A stretch of 64,000 nt of DNA from Actinoplanes cyaneus (GTDB taxonomy: Bacteria; Actinomycetota; Actinomycetes; Mycobacteriales; Micromonosporaceae): the NCBI RefSeq assembly GCF_016862095.1, contig NZ_BOMH01000036.1, forward strand, positions 124,001 through 188,000, in the 5' to 3' direction. The notes beneath the pieces were generated by a model. It was not told the DNA's origin, searched no databases, and saw only the letters and a program-made list of their open reading frames with translations. A program made the position numbers and the translations under genes. How positions within the stretch are numbered: the stretch's first letter is position 1; the number at the start of each line of letters is the position of its first letter. This document shows positions 24,324 through 32,318 of the stretch, piece by piece.

Positions 24324-25217
24324 CTGCACGGTACGTCCACCCGCCGCGTGCTGACCGCCGGCGCACTAGCGCTCGCCGTCATCGCACCGGCCGTAGACCC
24401 TGCCGAGCACGCCACGGAGGCTCTTCAAGCTCCGCAGGCCTCGTCGGCAAACCCGGAGCCCCCGGCAGCGGACCTTGCGACCCGCGCCCTCCCGGACGGC
24501 TTCGACCTCAGCTTGTACGAACACCGCAGCCTGTACGAGCACCGCGAGAGCCTCTACGAGCACCGCGAGCAGGCCTCGGCGCGCGCCACCAGAGGGATGC
24601 AGCGCCGAGCCGGCACCATCCGGCCCGCTCCGCTCGCCCCGGTGCGGGCGCGTGCCGCAGCGACGCCGGTGCGCCGCCCCGCGCTCGGCACACCGCGGAG
24701 GGCCCCGCAGCGCGCGTCCCAGCGCCTCGAGCACAGCGTGCAGCGACGGGAGGCGGTACGCCGGTACCGGGCGCCCCAGCGGCGCGTGGTGATCGCTCAG
24801 CGGCGGACCACGGTGTCGCACCGCGGCATGGTGCGCAAGTCGGTGCGCCGGACCGCGGTGCGGCCGCTGACCGGAGCGCGCCACGGGCAGATGGGGGCGG
24901 TGCTCGCGTACGCCCGCTCCCAGCTCGGCAAGCGCTACGTCACCGGCGGCGAGGGCAGGGGCGGATTCGACTGCTCGGGGCTGACCCGGCAGGCGTACGC
25001 CCGGGCCGGGATGCGGCTGCCGCACTCGTCCCGCGCGCAGGCAGCCCGGGCCCGCAGCATCCCGCGCGGGCAGGCACGGCCCGGCGATCTGGTGGTCGGG
25101 CGCGGCCACGTGGGCATCTACATGGGCCGCGGCATGATGATCGACGCGGGGAACCACCGGACCGGGGTGGTGTACCGCAAGCTCTACCGCGGCCTGGACG
25201 TGAAGCGCATCCGCTGA
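24324..25217 (+). CDS. Secreted NlpC/P60 peptidoglycan hydrolase
   Basis: A secreted cell-wall endopeptidase of about 297 residues. GGAGG at 24314-24318 is five bases before an in-frame CTG at 24324, giving a complete signal peptide (LHGTSTRRVLTAGALALAVI, then APAV); starting at GTG 24348 would drop the basic n-region and leave the ribosome site 29 bases away. A Lys/Arg/Pro/Gln-rich linker follows, including three tandem SLYEHR units. The C-terminal 110 residues are NlpC/P60, with catalytic Cys in GGFDCSGLTRQAY, His in GHVGIYMG and a third polar residue in IDAGNHRTG. It probably cleaves stem peptides. Confidence 0.88.
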   Translation: MHGTSTRRVLTAGALALAVIAPAVDPAEHATEALQAPQASSANPEPPAADLATRALPDGFDLSLYEHRSLYEHRESLYEHREQASARATRGMQRRAGTIRPAPLAPVRARAAATPVRRPALGTPRRAPQRASQRLEHSVQRREAVRRYRAPQRRVVIAQRRTTVSHRGMVRKSVRRTAVRPLTGARHGQMGAVLAYARSQLGKRYVTGGEGRGGFDCSGLTRQAYARAGMRLPHSSRAQAARARSIPRGQARPGDLVVGRGHVGIYMGRGMMIDAGNHRTGVVYRKLYRGLDVKRIR

Positions 25218-25264
25218 TTGCTGTGCTGACCGGCTGTGCTGACCGGCGTCGCCTTCGGCTCGCG

Positions 25265-25358
25265 GCATTGCGCCCTTGGCGGCCGGCGCCGAGCGACCCG
25301 AAAACGACCACGCTTCGCTAGCCGTTTTCGGGCCGCTCGGCGCCGGCGGGCGCAATGC
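25265..25358. terminator. Very long hairpin after the NlpC/P60 gene
   Basis: An outer 11-base stem (GCATTGCGCCC, 25265-25275, with 25348-25358) encloses an inner 22-base stem with one mismatch (25285-25306 with 25323-25344; core GGCGCCGAGCG and CCCGAAAACG). A T-run (CGTTTTCGGG) lies inside the right arm. It begins 48 bases after the stop codon. Confidence 0.7.
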
Positions 25359-25533
25359 GTGGGTGACAGGTGGGGCCGGTGGTGCAGAGGCCGGGACAGG
25401 TGGCGTCTCGGGCGCCTCGGGCCCTGGCGATGGCCTTGAGCGCTGGGCTGGAGCTGCTGGGCTCCTGCTGGGGGATGAGGGCAGGGCGGTGAGTTGCGGC
25501 GGGGCGCTGGAAGGCCCTGGGCTGGAGAGGGGT

Positions 25534-25567
25534 CCAGCCGGCACCCGTTGTGGCGGGTGCCGGCTGG
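25534..25567. terminator. Perfect 14-bp hairpin
   Basis: CCAGCCGGCACCCG and its exact complement flank the six-base loop TTGTGG, followed by CTT. It is not adjacent to any gene end, so it could be a second terminator for the NlpC/P60 transcript or a stable structured RNA. Confidence 0.5.
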
Positions 25568-25798
25568 CTTGGACCGATCGCAACCGGGCGCGGGGATCTC
25601 GGCCGCACACACCCGGTCGGATGTCTGACAGAAGCATCGCCGGGCGCGGCGGTGCCGGTGCGCACCACCTGTGCGTTTACCCGGACGAGTGACGAGAGCA
25701 CGCAACGTCGCCGAAAGGTCGCGGACAACTATGGCGGTTACTCTCGGCTCATCACGGGAATGCGCCAGATCAGCTGAGCCACTTCGCCGGAGGCCCCG

Positions 25799-26329
25799 AT
25801 GAGTCTTGACCGAGCTCTGGCCCCTGATCCGTATGATCTTCTGCCGCTGGTGCCGTCCTTCACGGTGACCAGCACGGACGTGACGGACGGGCAGCCGCTC
25901 GACGAGTTGCACGCCCACACGAGTGTCGGCGGGAAGAACCTGTCGCCGCAGCTGTCCTGGTCCGGGTTCCCGGAGGAGACGCACGGGTTCGCGATCACCT
26001 GCTTCGACCCGGACGCGCCGACCGGAAGCGGGTTCTGGCACTGGGTGCTCGTCAACCTGCCGGTTGCGGTGACCGGTCTTGATCGGGGCGCCGACCCTCT
26101 GCCCGACGGGGCGTTCTGCATCCGCAACGACTACGGCGAGCGCACTTACGGCGGTGCGGCGCCGCCGCCGGGCGACCGCCCGCACCGCTACGTTTTCGCG
26201 GTGCACGCGATCGACGTCGACGCGCTCGAGGTCCCGCCGGAGGCGACGCCCGCCTACGTCGGCTTCAATCTGGCGTTCCACACGCTGGCCCGGGCGACGA
26301 TCCGCCCCACCTTCGAGCTCAAGGGCTGA
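25799..26329 (+). CDS. YbhB/YbcL (PEBP-like) protein
   Basis: A 176-residue member of the phosphatidylethanolamine-binding-protein-like family. The anion-binding pocket segments are present: NLSPQLSWSGFPEETHGFAI, CFDPDAPTGSGFWHWVLVNL and YGGAAPPPGDRPHRYVFAVHA. The length is normal for the bacterial proteins annotated as Raf-kinase-inhibitor-like; that name is historical, and no kinase role is implied. It is cytosolic, with no signal peptide. It stands alone, with CCGGAGG ahead of the start and a convergent methyltransferase downstream. Confidence 0.93.
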   Translation: MSLDRALAPDPYDLLPLVPSFTVTSTDVTDGQPLDELHAHTSVGGKNLSPQLSWSGFPEETHGFAITCFDPDAPTGSGFWHWVLVNLPVAVTGLDRGADPLPDGAFCIRNDYGERTYGGAAPPPGDRPHRYVFAVHAIDVDALEVPPEATPAYVGFNLAFHTLARATIRPTFELKG

Positions 26330-26403
26330 GACTCGGCAGGGTCCGCGGTAAACGCAGAGGCGGCGGCCGGGTCGGCCACCGCCTCGCTTGCTTCAGTACG
26401 ACG

Positions 26404-27117
26404 TCAGTGCGGCGTCCGTGCCACCGCGAAGACCGACTGGCCGAACGGCGGGCGGACGATCCGCTCGGCGGCCTTGGTCACCGGGAGCACGAGCGAGTCG
26501 TAGACCTTCACCATCGGCCCCTCCTTGGGGGCCAGCTTGAAGATGCTGGTCGCGCCGTAGTAGCCGATCAGGCCCAGCGCGTTCGCGTAGTGCAGCTTCT
26601 CCATCTCGAGGCCCGCCTCGGCGAACGCCGCACCCAGCGTCTTCTTCGTGTACCGCCGGATGTGGCCGGTGGCGATGTCGACCTGGCTCATCGCGAACAT
26701 GAACGCCGGCACGATGATGATCACGCGGCCACCGGGGCGGACCAGGTCGCGCATGCTGCGCAGCGCGCCCACGTGGTCCTCGATGTGCTCCAGCACGTTG
26801 TAGGAGACGGCGGCACTGTACTGCCCGTCGGCGTCCTGCGCGGGGAGCAGCATCTGCCGCACCTCGATGTTCGAGTGCCCGGCCATCCGCTCCTTGAGCA
26901 GGACCAGCCGGTCCGGGTCGGCCTCCGTCGCGGTGAAGCGCGGGAGGTGCTCGGCCCACTCGATGGCATAGTCCCCGAGCCCGCTGCCGATCTCGATGGG
27001 GTTGTCCCCGAGGTATGGGAGAGCAAGCTCGACGAACCACCGGCGATGGTTCACAGCCGTGGCGAGGCCTTCGAGCACTTCGGACTGGATCCGCTGGTCT
27101 CCAGTGATGTCTGCCAT
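26404..27117 (-). CDS. Class I SAM-dependent methyltransferase
   Basis: A 237-residue methyltransferase; the ATG of MADITGDQR is used, and a longer upstream reading of the frame has no start signals. Motif I is PIEIGSGLGDYAIEWAEHL, the acidic loop is FTATEADPDRLVLLKERM, and post-motifs are AAVSYNVLEHIEDHVGALR and LVRPGGRVIIIVPAFMF. A basic helix follows (GHIRRYTKKTLGAAFAEAG). The acceptor is unknown; close relatives accompany polyprenol or cell-surface glycan genes. It is divergent from the large membrane protein at 27397, consistent with a shared surface-glycan role, which is inference. Confidence 0.9.
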   Translation of the reverse strand: MADITGDQRIQSEVLEGLATAVNHRRWFVELALPYLGDNPIEIGSGLGDYAIEWAEHLPRFTATEADPDRLVLLKERMAGHSNIEVRQMLLPAQDADGQYSAAVSYNVLEHIEDHVGALRSMRDLVRPGGRVIIIVPAFMFAMSQVDIATGHIRRYTKKTLGAAFAEAGLEMEKLHYANALGLIGYYGATSIFKLAPKEGPMVKVYDSLVLPVTKAAERIVRPPFGQSVFAVARTPH

Positions 27118-27380
27118 AGGTGAGGTTCCCTCGTCTTGCCGATCTGATGCTGACAGCGGGACCGGTGAAGTTAACCACCTATCGCCGCTATCCGAAAGTT
27201 GACTGCGGCGTCGCGCCGATTTTTGGCCTGATTGAGACATAGGCACTTGGGGTATGCGCGTGGGTTGCGCGTTCCCCTGACGCCACGCTGCGGTTGATCC
27301 ATGGACACGCGGAAAACACGCGTACATATCGTCTCTATCACGCTGCGGGCGCACACAGCGGAACTCTTCGCCACCTCGGT

Positions 27381-27386
27381 TAGGCT
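27381..27386 (+). promoter_or_regulatory. Likely -10 box for the membrane protein gene
   Basis: TAGGCT fits TANNNT and ends ten bases before ATG 27397. A transcript from it would have almost no leader, and no Shine-Dalgarno sequence is present. The same TAGGCT hexamer precedes soxR. Confidence 0.4.
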
Positions 27387-27396
27387 CGCCGATGCT

Positions 27397-29385
27397 ATGA
27401 CGATTACGGGTTTTGACGCGACGGGCCAGACGGCCGGTGAGAACGTTCTGCCGTCCCGCCAAGTGACCGCAGCCGAGGACCTGGACGCCGAGCTGCGGGC
27501 GCTTGAGGGTGGCATCGACACGGCCGCTCCGCTGGCCCCCGCGCCTGTCGGGGAAAAGGTAGATGAGCAGGTCACGGTGCCTGCGCGCCGCCGTCCTCTG
27601 TGGCAGGTGGTCACCTGGCGGGATGTTCTCGCCATAGCCAGTTTTCTGGGTGTTGCCCTCTTCGTCACGGCCCCGTTGTGGCTCAATCTTGATCATGAGT
27701 TGCGCGATGATCCGCAGGATCAGGCTTTCTTCGAGTGGATGCTGGCGCACGGTGCGCGCGTGCTCACGGATGGCGTATATCCGTTCTTCTCCGATCGCAT
27801 GAATTACCCCGATGGGGTGAACATGATGGCCAACACCTCGGTGTTGGCCGTTTCGTTGCCACTGACGCCCATCACTCTCGCGTTTGGGCCGCATGTGGCG
27901 TTCAACGTATTTCTAACCGGCGCATTGTCATTAACCGGCGTGTCGTGGTATCTCGTGCTCTCACGCCGCGTGGTGGCGTCGCGACTCGCTGCGTGGGTGG
28001 GGGCGCTGTTCGCCGCGTTCGCGCCGAGCATGATCGCGCACGCCACCGGCCACCCGAACATCGTCTCGCAGTTCCTGGTCCCGCTGATCATCTGGCGCAC
28101 CCTCGAGCTGCGGGTCCCCGGCCGCGCCGTGCGCAACGGCCTGCTCCTCGGCGGCCTGCTGGTCTGGCAGGCGTTCATCAACCTCGAGATCCTTCTGATG
28201 ACGGCGATCGGCGTCGGCGTCTTCTGCCTGGTGATGGGGCTGGTCCGGCATCGGCGGCACCGCGGTGAGGTGCTCGCCTTCCTGCGCGGGCTGACGATCG
28301 CCGCCGCAGTCACGATCGCCGCCCTGGCGTACCCGTTGAGCGTGCAGTTCTTCGGCCCGCAGTCGTACCAGGGCCTGTCCGTTTATGTTCGGAGCTTCGG
28401 CTCGGATCTCGGATCCTTCACCGCCTATTCGACGCACTCGGTGGCCGGCAACCCGCTGGTTCCGCTGACGCTGGCGCAGAATCCGTCCGAGCAGAATGCG
28501 TTCTTCGGCTGGGGCCTGGTCGTCCTCTTCTTCGGGCTGATGCTCTGGCTTCGCCGCAGCGCTGCTGTGCTGACCCTCGGGTTCCTGGCGCTGCTCTTCG
28601 GGGCGATGTCACTCGGACCGCGTATTTACCTGGATGGGAAGGACACCGGCGTTCCGGGCATCTGGGCGTTTCTGCACCACCTGCCGGTGCTGAACTCGGC
28701 CGTCCCGACCCGCTGGGCCATGGCGATCGCGCCGATCGTCGGCATCGTCCTGGCCCTCGGCTGCCAGCGCGCCGCCGACCAGGTGCGCACCCAGCCGCAC
28801 ACCCGCGGCCCGATCCGCGTCGCGATGATCACCGCGGTGGCGATGGCGCTCGTGCCGCTCGTGCCGGTCCAGCTGACCACGGTCAAGATGGATCCGGTCC
28901 CCGAGTTCGTCACCTCCGGCGCGTGGCGGCAGTACGTGGACGACAACCACACCGTGGTCACGCTGCCGCTGCCGGACAACTTCTACTCCGATCCGCTGCG
29001 CTGGAGCGCCTACACCAAGCAGGACATGCGGATCGCCGGGGGCTACGCGCTGCTTCCCAACCAGGACCCGCAGGACCCGGCCGACCGTACCGCCGCGTTC
29101 GCCCCGCCGTGGCGCCCGACCAGCGGCCTGATGGCCTCCATCCGGCGCGGCAACCCGACGCCCGACGTGACCGACGCGCGGCGTGAGATGACGCTCGCCG
29201 ACCTGCGGTACTGGAAGGCCGGCGTGGTCGTCCTGACGCCGCAGACCCGCGACATCGAGATGCTGCGCACCATGTCGGACCTGCTCGGCTTCCGCCCGAC
29301 CTGGACCGGCGGGGTCTGGATGTGGGACGTCCGCAACCTGGTCGACAACCCTGACGCGGTCGTCTCCACCGACGGCGACAGCTGA
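27397..29385 (+). CDS. Large GT-C-like polytopic membrane protein
   Basis: A 662-residue protein; ATG 27397 is preferred over an in-frame ATG at 27301 because of the -10-like box just ahead of it. About 75 soluble residues are followed by 10-12 membrane helices and an extracytoplasmic C-terminal domain of about 190 residues. An acidic pair in the first outer loop (DHELRDDPQDQAFFEWML) matches the catalytic Asp position of lipid-linked-sugar GT-C glycosyltransferases. The C-terminal part reads GYALLPNQDPQDPADRTA and RYWKAGVVVLTPQTRDIEML. It probably transfers a sugar from a polyprenol donor outside the membrane; donor and acceptor are unknown. Confidence 0.85.
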   Translation: MTITGFDATGQTAGENVLPSRQVTAAEDLDAELRALEGGIDTAAPLAPAPVGEKVDEQVTVPARRRPLWQVVTWRDVLAIASFLGVALFVTAPLWLNLDHELRDDPQDQAFFEWMLAHGARVLTDGVYPFFSDRMNYPDGVNMMANTSVLAVSLPLTPITLAFGPHVAFNVFLTGALSLTGVSWYLVLSRRVVASRLAAWVGALFAAFAPSMIAHATGHPNIVSQFLVPLIIWRTLELRVPGRAVRNGLLLGGLLVWQAFINLEILLMTAIGVGVFCLVMGLVRHRRHRGEVLAFLRGLTIAAAVTIAALAYPLSVQFFGPQSYQGLSVYVRSFGSDLGSFTAYSTHSVAGNPLVPLTLAQNPSEQNAFFGWGLVVLFFGLMLWLRRSAAVLTLGFLALLFGAMSLGPRIYLDGKDTGVPGIWAFLHHLPVLNSAVPTRWAMAIAPIVGIVLALGCQRAADQVRTQPHTRGPIRVAMITAVAMALVPLVPVQLTTVKMDPVPEFVTSGAWRQYVDDNHTVVTLPLPDNFYSDPLRWSAYTKQDMRIAGGYALLPNQDPQDPADRTAAFAPPWRPTSGLMASIRRGNPTPDVTDARREMTLADLRYWKAGVVVLTPQTRDIEMLRTMSDLLGFRPTWTGGVWMWDVRNLVDNPDAVVSTDGDS

Positions 29386-29723
29386 CCCGCTCCGGCCCTG
29401 CGGCGAAGCGCATCCCGCCAGACCGAGGCACGGGGCCATGTTGATTCTGACGGCATGCGATCGCCCCGCCCGGACCGTCTGCGGTGTCCTTCTGGCCGCA
29501 AGGCATTGACCGTTCGCGCCTGTCCCGGCTGTGGCGGATCACCGGGATCGCCCGGCCGCCGATCGGCGGGCGGAGCTTTCACGACGTACGCCAGGAATCC
29601 GCATTTGATCTGGTCGAACCGTGACCGGAAGACCGCCGGAAGTCGCCGCGACCGCGTCGATCGGGGATTGCTGGATTTGCGAACGGGTGCGGCTGTAATT
29701 CGACAAACCCGGAACGGGAGCCC
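29386..29723. other. Intergenic stretch between convergent genes
   Basis: No credible gene, RNA or strong hairpin was recognised. GC content drops towards the end (GGATTGCTGGATTTGCGAAC, then TGTAATTCG). Confidence 0.5.
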
Positions 29724-30506
29724 TCAGGGCTTGATGCAGCAGCCGGGGCAGAGCTTCGGCGTCGGCAGGGTGAAGGCCAGGCAGCACGTCTTGCGCTGCA
29801 CGTCGAGCTTGCCGTGGCGCGTAGGGACCAGGTCGATCAGGTCGCGGATGTCCAGAGCGCCGAGCAGCAGGTCGATCGACTCGGCGGAGGCGCCCGGGGT
29901 GATGTCGGCGGAGCGGAGGATCCCGTACGCGATGCCGGAGGCCAGCGAGCCGAGCAGCGGACGCTTGCCGAGGCGCACGCGAGCGTGGATGGCGTCGAGC
30001 AGGGGCGTCAGGTGCTCGTCGAGCAGGGAGCGGCGGAACTCCGCGAGCAGCGCCGTCTCGTCCGGCACGACGACCGCGTCCGGGTGACCGCTGAGCGCGA
30101 GCGGATCGTTCGGCAGGACAGCGACGGGGATGCCAGGGCGCACACCGACCGTGATCATGACGCTGGGGTTGGCGAAGGTCGTCACGACGTTACTGGCGGT
30201 CATCAGCGGGACGCGCCGCGCGGAGGCCCAGCCGAGGACCGCGGGAAGGGCCAGCCAGTAGGTATACGCCTTCCAGGCGAGCGCGGCGGCGGCGTGCGGC
30301 TGCGCGTTCCAGCGGCGGCCGGCGGACTCCAGCAGCGTGGCGAGGGACGGGCCGGCGAGGTCGCTCGCGGGCGCCCATCCCGCCTGGTCGCGCACGGTCA
30401 GCCCGGGCGCCAGCGAGGGCGCCTGGAAACCGCCGAACATGGCGTCGAGGGTGTGGGTCACGGGTGCCAGCGGGTGGGGACCGGTGAGTTCCAGGGTGAC
30501 GGTCAC
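29724..30506 (-). CDS. FhuF-like (2Fe-2S) ferric-siderophore reductase family protein
   Basis: A 260-residue cytosolic protein with GTG start (VTVTLELTGPHPLAP). It has the FhuF-type helical body (AAALAWKAYTYWLALPAVLG, VPLMTASNVVTTF, RRSLLDEHLTPLLDAIHARV). The C-terminal cluster motif is RKTCCLAF, eight residues, then CPGCC, which is the CC-x10-C-x2-C signature of ferric-siderophore reductases. An IdeR/DtxR-like box lies about 100 bases upstream, supporting iron-repressed expression. No siderophore transporter is adjacent. The expected function is reductive release of iron from imported siderophores. Confidence 0.88.
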   Translation of the reverse strand: MTVTLELTGPHPLAPVTHTLDAMFGGFQAPSLAPGLTVRDQAGWAPASDLAGPSLATLLESAGRRWNAQPHAAAALAWKAYTYWLALPAVLGWASARRVPLMTASNVVTTFANPSVMITVGVRPGIPVAVLPNDPLALSGHPDAVVVPDETALLAEFRRSLLDEHLTPLLDAIHARVRLGKRPLLGSLASGIAYGILRSADITPGASAESIDLLLGALDIRDLIDLVPTRHGKLDVQRKTCCLAFTLPTPKLCPGCCIKP

Positions 30507-30604
30507 GCGTTCACCAGCTTCTCCACCTCACCGCTTCCGTGCAGTCTCGCGGGGCTTTCATGCAGTCTCGCGGGCAGTGCTCCGAGGCGACCGACAGTAC
30601 TCGG

Positions 30605-30623
30605 TTAAGGGTAGCCTAACCAA
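30605..30623 (-). promoter_or_regulatory. IdeR/DtxR-type iron box
   Basis: TTAAGGGTAGCCTAACCAA matches the 19-base consensus TTAGGTTAGGCTAACCTAA at 15 or 16 positions. It lies about 100 bases upstream of the FhuF-like gene, followed on the gene side by two direct repeats of TGCAGTCTCGCGGG. It is also about 165 bases from the divergent HTH-deformylase gene. Confidence 0.7.
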
Positions 30624-30787
30624 CAACCTAGCTGGGATTTTCCGTACCAATACCCTCCGCGAGAATTACCTTACGTAACGTGGCTGGGCTGCCGGTTTTG
30701 TCAAGATACCTGTCGGCAACGCGCTACTAGCCCCATCCGGATACCCGATGCCGTGACACTGAGAGTGCCGTCGCGAAGGGGACATCC

Positions 30788-32317
30788 GTGATGACCACCT
30801 CGCCCGTTGAACGGGCCGCAGATCAGTTCGTTACGGCGCTTGCGCAATGGCGGGCCGAGCGCGGAATGACCAAGAAGCAGCTCGCCGCGCGCATGGGCTT
30901 CGATCCTTCCTATGTCAGTCACGTCGAGGGCCGCCGGCACAAGCCGACCGAGGACTTCGCCCGCCGGGCCGAGGCGGTGCTGGGCTCCGGCGGTCTGATC
31001 TGGCAGCGCTTCCAGGAATACGACGAGTTGCGCCACGCCCGCGGCACGATGCACCGGGACCCACCCGTGCCGGCCCAGTGGCTGCCACCCGGGACCGGCC
31101 TGGTGGTGGAGCGCGAGGTCGCCGAGCTGGCGTACATCGGCGGCGCCTACCGCTGCCGGGTGCGCCGCTCGCTCTACAACGCCGGCACCGAGGCGGTGAC
31201 CCGCTACCTGGTGAAGATCTCCGTCGACCGGTACCCGAACGACCCGTCCGGCTCCAACCGGCACCACCGGGAGCACCCGCTGGCTCTCGACGAGATGGAG
31301 ATCCACGCGGTGGCCGGCGAGGGCGGCGCGGCCGAGCCCATGCAGTGGCGGATCAAGCTCGATCGGGACGCGGCCAAGGAGCTCTGGCTGCTGTTCGCGA
31401 ACGAGCGCGGCCAGTTCCCGCTCTACCCCGGAGAGCGGACCACGATCGAGTACGCGTACACGGTCGGCGAGGAGAAGTGGGGGCAGTGGTTCCAGCGCGC
31501 CGTGCGGCTGCCCACCCGCTCGCTCACCGTGCGCCTGGACTTCCCGGAGCGCTTCGAGCCCCAGGTGTGGGGCGTCGAGGTGTCCCTGAACGCGGAAGTA
31601 CCGGTGCGCAGTCCCCTGGAACGCCGCAACGAGGGAGGTCGCGCCATTTTCGAGTGGTCCACCGATCAGCCTTTGTTGAATGCCCGGTACCGCCTCGAAT
31701 GGCGGTTCCGTGGCGCTGACGCCCCGCAGTACGAGGAGCTCGCGCCCTCCGAGCCGGCCCTGCCCCGCGCCTCGCACCGGATGCGCGGGATCGGGATCAT
31801 CCAGCGCGGTTCCGACCTGCTCCGGCAGCGGGCCCGGCACTTCCAGCTGCCGCGCGAGGCGCCGGCCGCCCGGGAGACCGTCACCCGCCTGCTCACCTCG
31901 CTCGCCCAGCTCGAGGACCTGCACGAGTTCAGCAAGGGAGTGGGGCTCGCCGCGTCGCAGATCGGCATCCCGGCGGCCGCCGCGGTGGTCCGCCCGCCGG
32001 AACGCGAGATCGATCCGGTGGTGCTGCTCAACCCGCGGGTCGTCGGCGAGTCGGTGGACTGCGACGAGCGGTACGAGGGCTGCCTCTCCTTCTTCGACTA
32101 CCGCGGCCTGGTCGCCCGGTCGTTGCGGATCGAGGTGGAGCACGCGCGGTTCGACGGCACGCGGGTGGTGACCGTCTTCGAGCGGGCGCTGGCCCGGCTG
32201 GTCAGTCACGAGATCGACCATCTGGAGGGCCGGTTGTACGTGGATCGGATGGCACCGGACGCCAAGCTCGTGCCGATCGCGCAGTACCAGCAGACCGGCC
32301 GGCCCTGGGAATACTGA
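30788..32317 (+). CDS. Helix-turn-helix / peptide deformylase fusion protein
   Basis: A 509-residue three-part protein. Residues 14-66 are an Xre-type helix-turn-helix (MTKKQLAARMGFDPSYVSHV). Residues about 95-310 form a beta-rich domain without an obvious family (VAELAYIGGAYRCRVRRSLY, LYPGERTTIEYAYTV). Residues 340-500 are a complete peptide deformylase with motif 1 GVGLAASQ (384-391), motif 2 EGCLS (430-434) and motif 3 HEIDH (474-478), so the metal ligands Cys and two His and the catalytic Glu are all present. Ordinary deformylases are 160-220 residues and lack the other parts. The role of a DNA-binding module on a deformylase is unknown. Confidence 0.9.
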   Translation: MMTTSPVERAADQFVTALAQWRAERGMTKKQLAARMGFDPSYVSHVEGRRHKPTEDFARRAEAVLGSGGLIWQRFQEYDELRHARGTMHRDPPVPAQWLPPGTGLVVEREVAELAYIGGAYRCRVRRSLYNAGTEAVTRYLVKISVDRYPNDPSGSNRHHREHPLALDEMEIHAVAGEGGAAEPMQWRIKLDRDAAKELWLLFANERGQFPLYPGERTTIEYAYTVGEEKWGQWFQRAVRLPTRSLTVRLDFPERFEPQVWGVEVSLNAEVPVRSPLERRNEGGRAIFEWSTDQPLLNARYRLEWRFRGADAPQYEELAPSEPALPRASHRMRGIGIIQRGSDLLRQRARHFQLPREAPAARETVTRLLTSLAQLEDLHEFSKGVGLAASQIGIPAAAAVVRPPEREIDPVVLLNPRVVGESVDCDERYEGCLSFFDYRGLVARSLRIEVEHARFDGTRVVTVFERALARLVSHEIDHLEGRLYVDRMAPDAKLVPIAQYQQTGRPWEY

Positions 32318-32318
32318 G

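Larger units (their letters stand above)
25218..25798. other. Intergenic stretch with two strong hairpins, no gene
   Basis: No open frame here has plausible codon use or a ribosome site. It holds the two hairpins listed separately (25265-25358 and 25534-25567). The last 60 bases, with AGATCAGCTGAGCC and CCGGAGG, lead into the gene at 25799. Confidence 0.6.
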
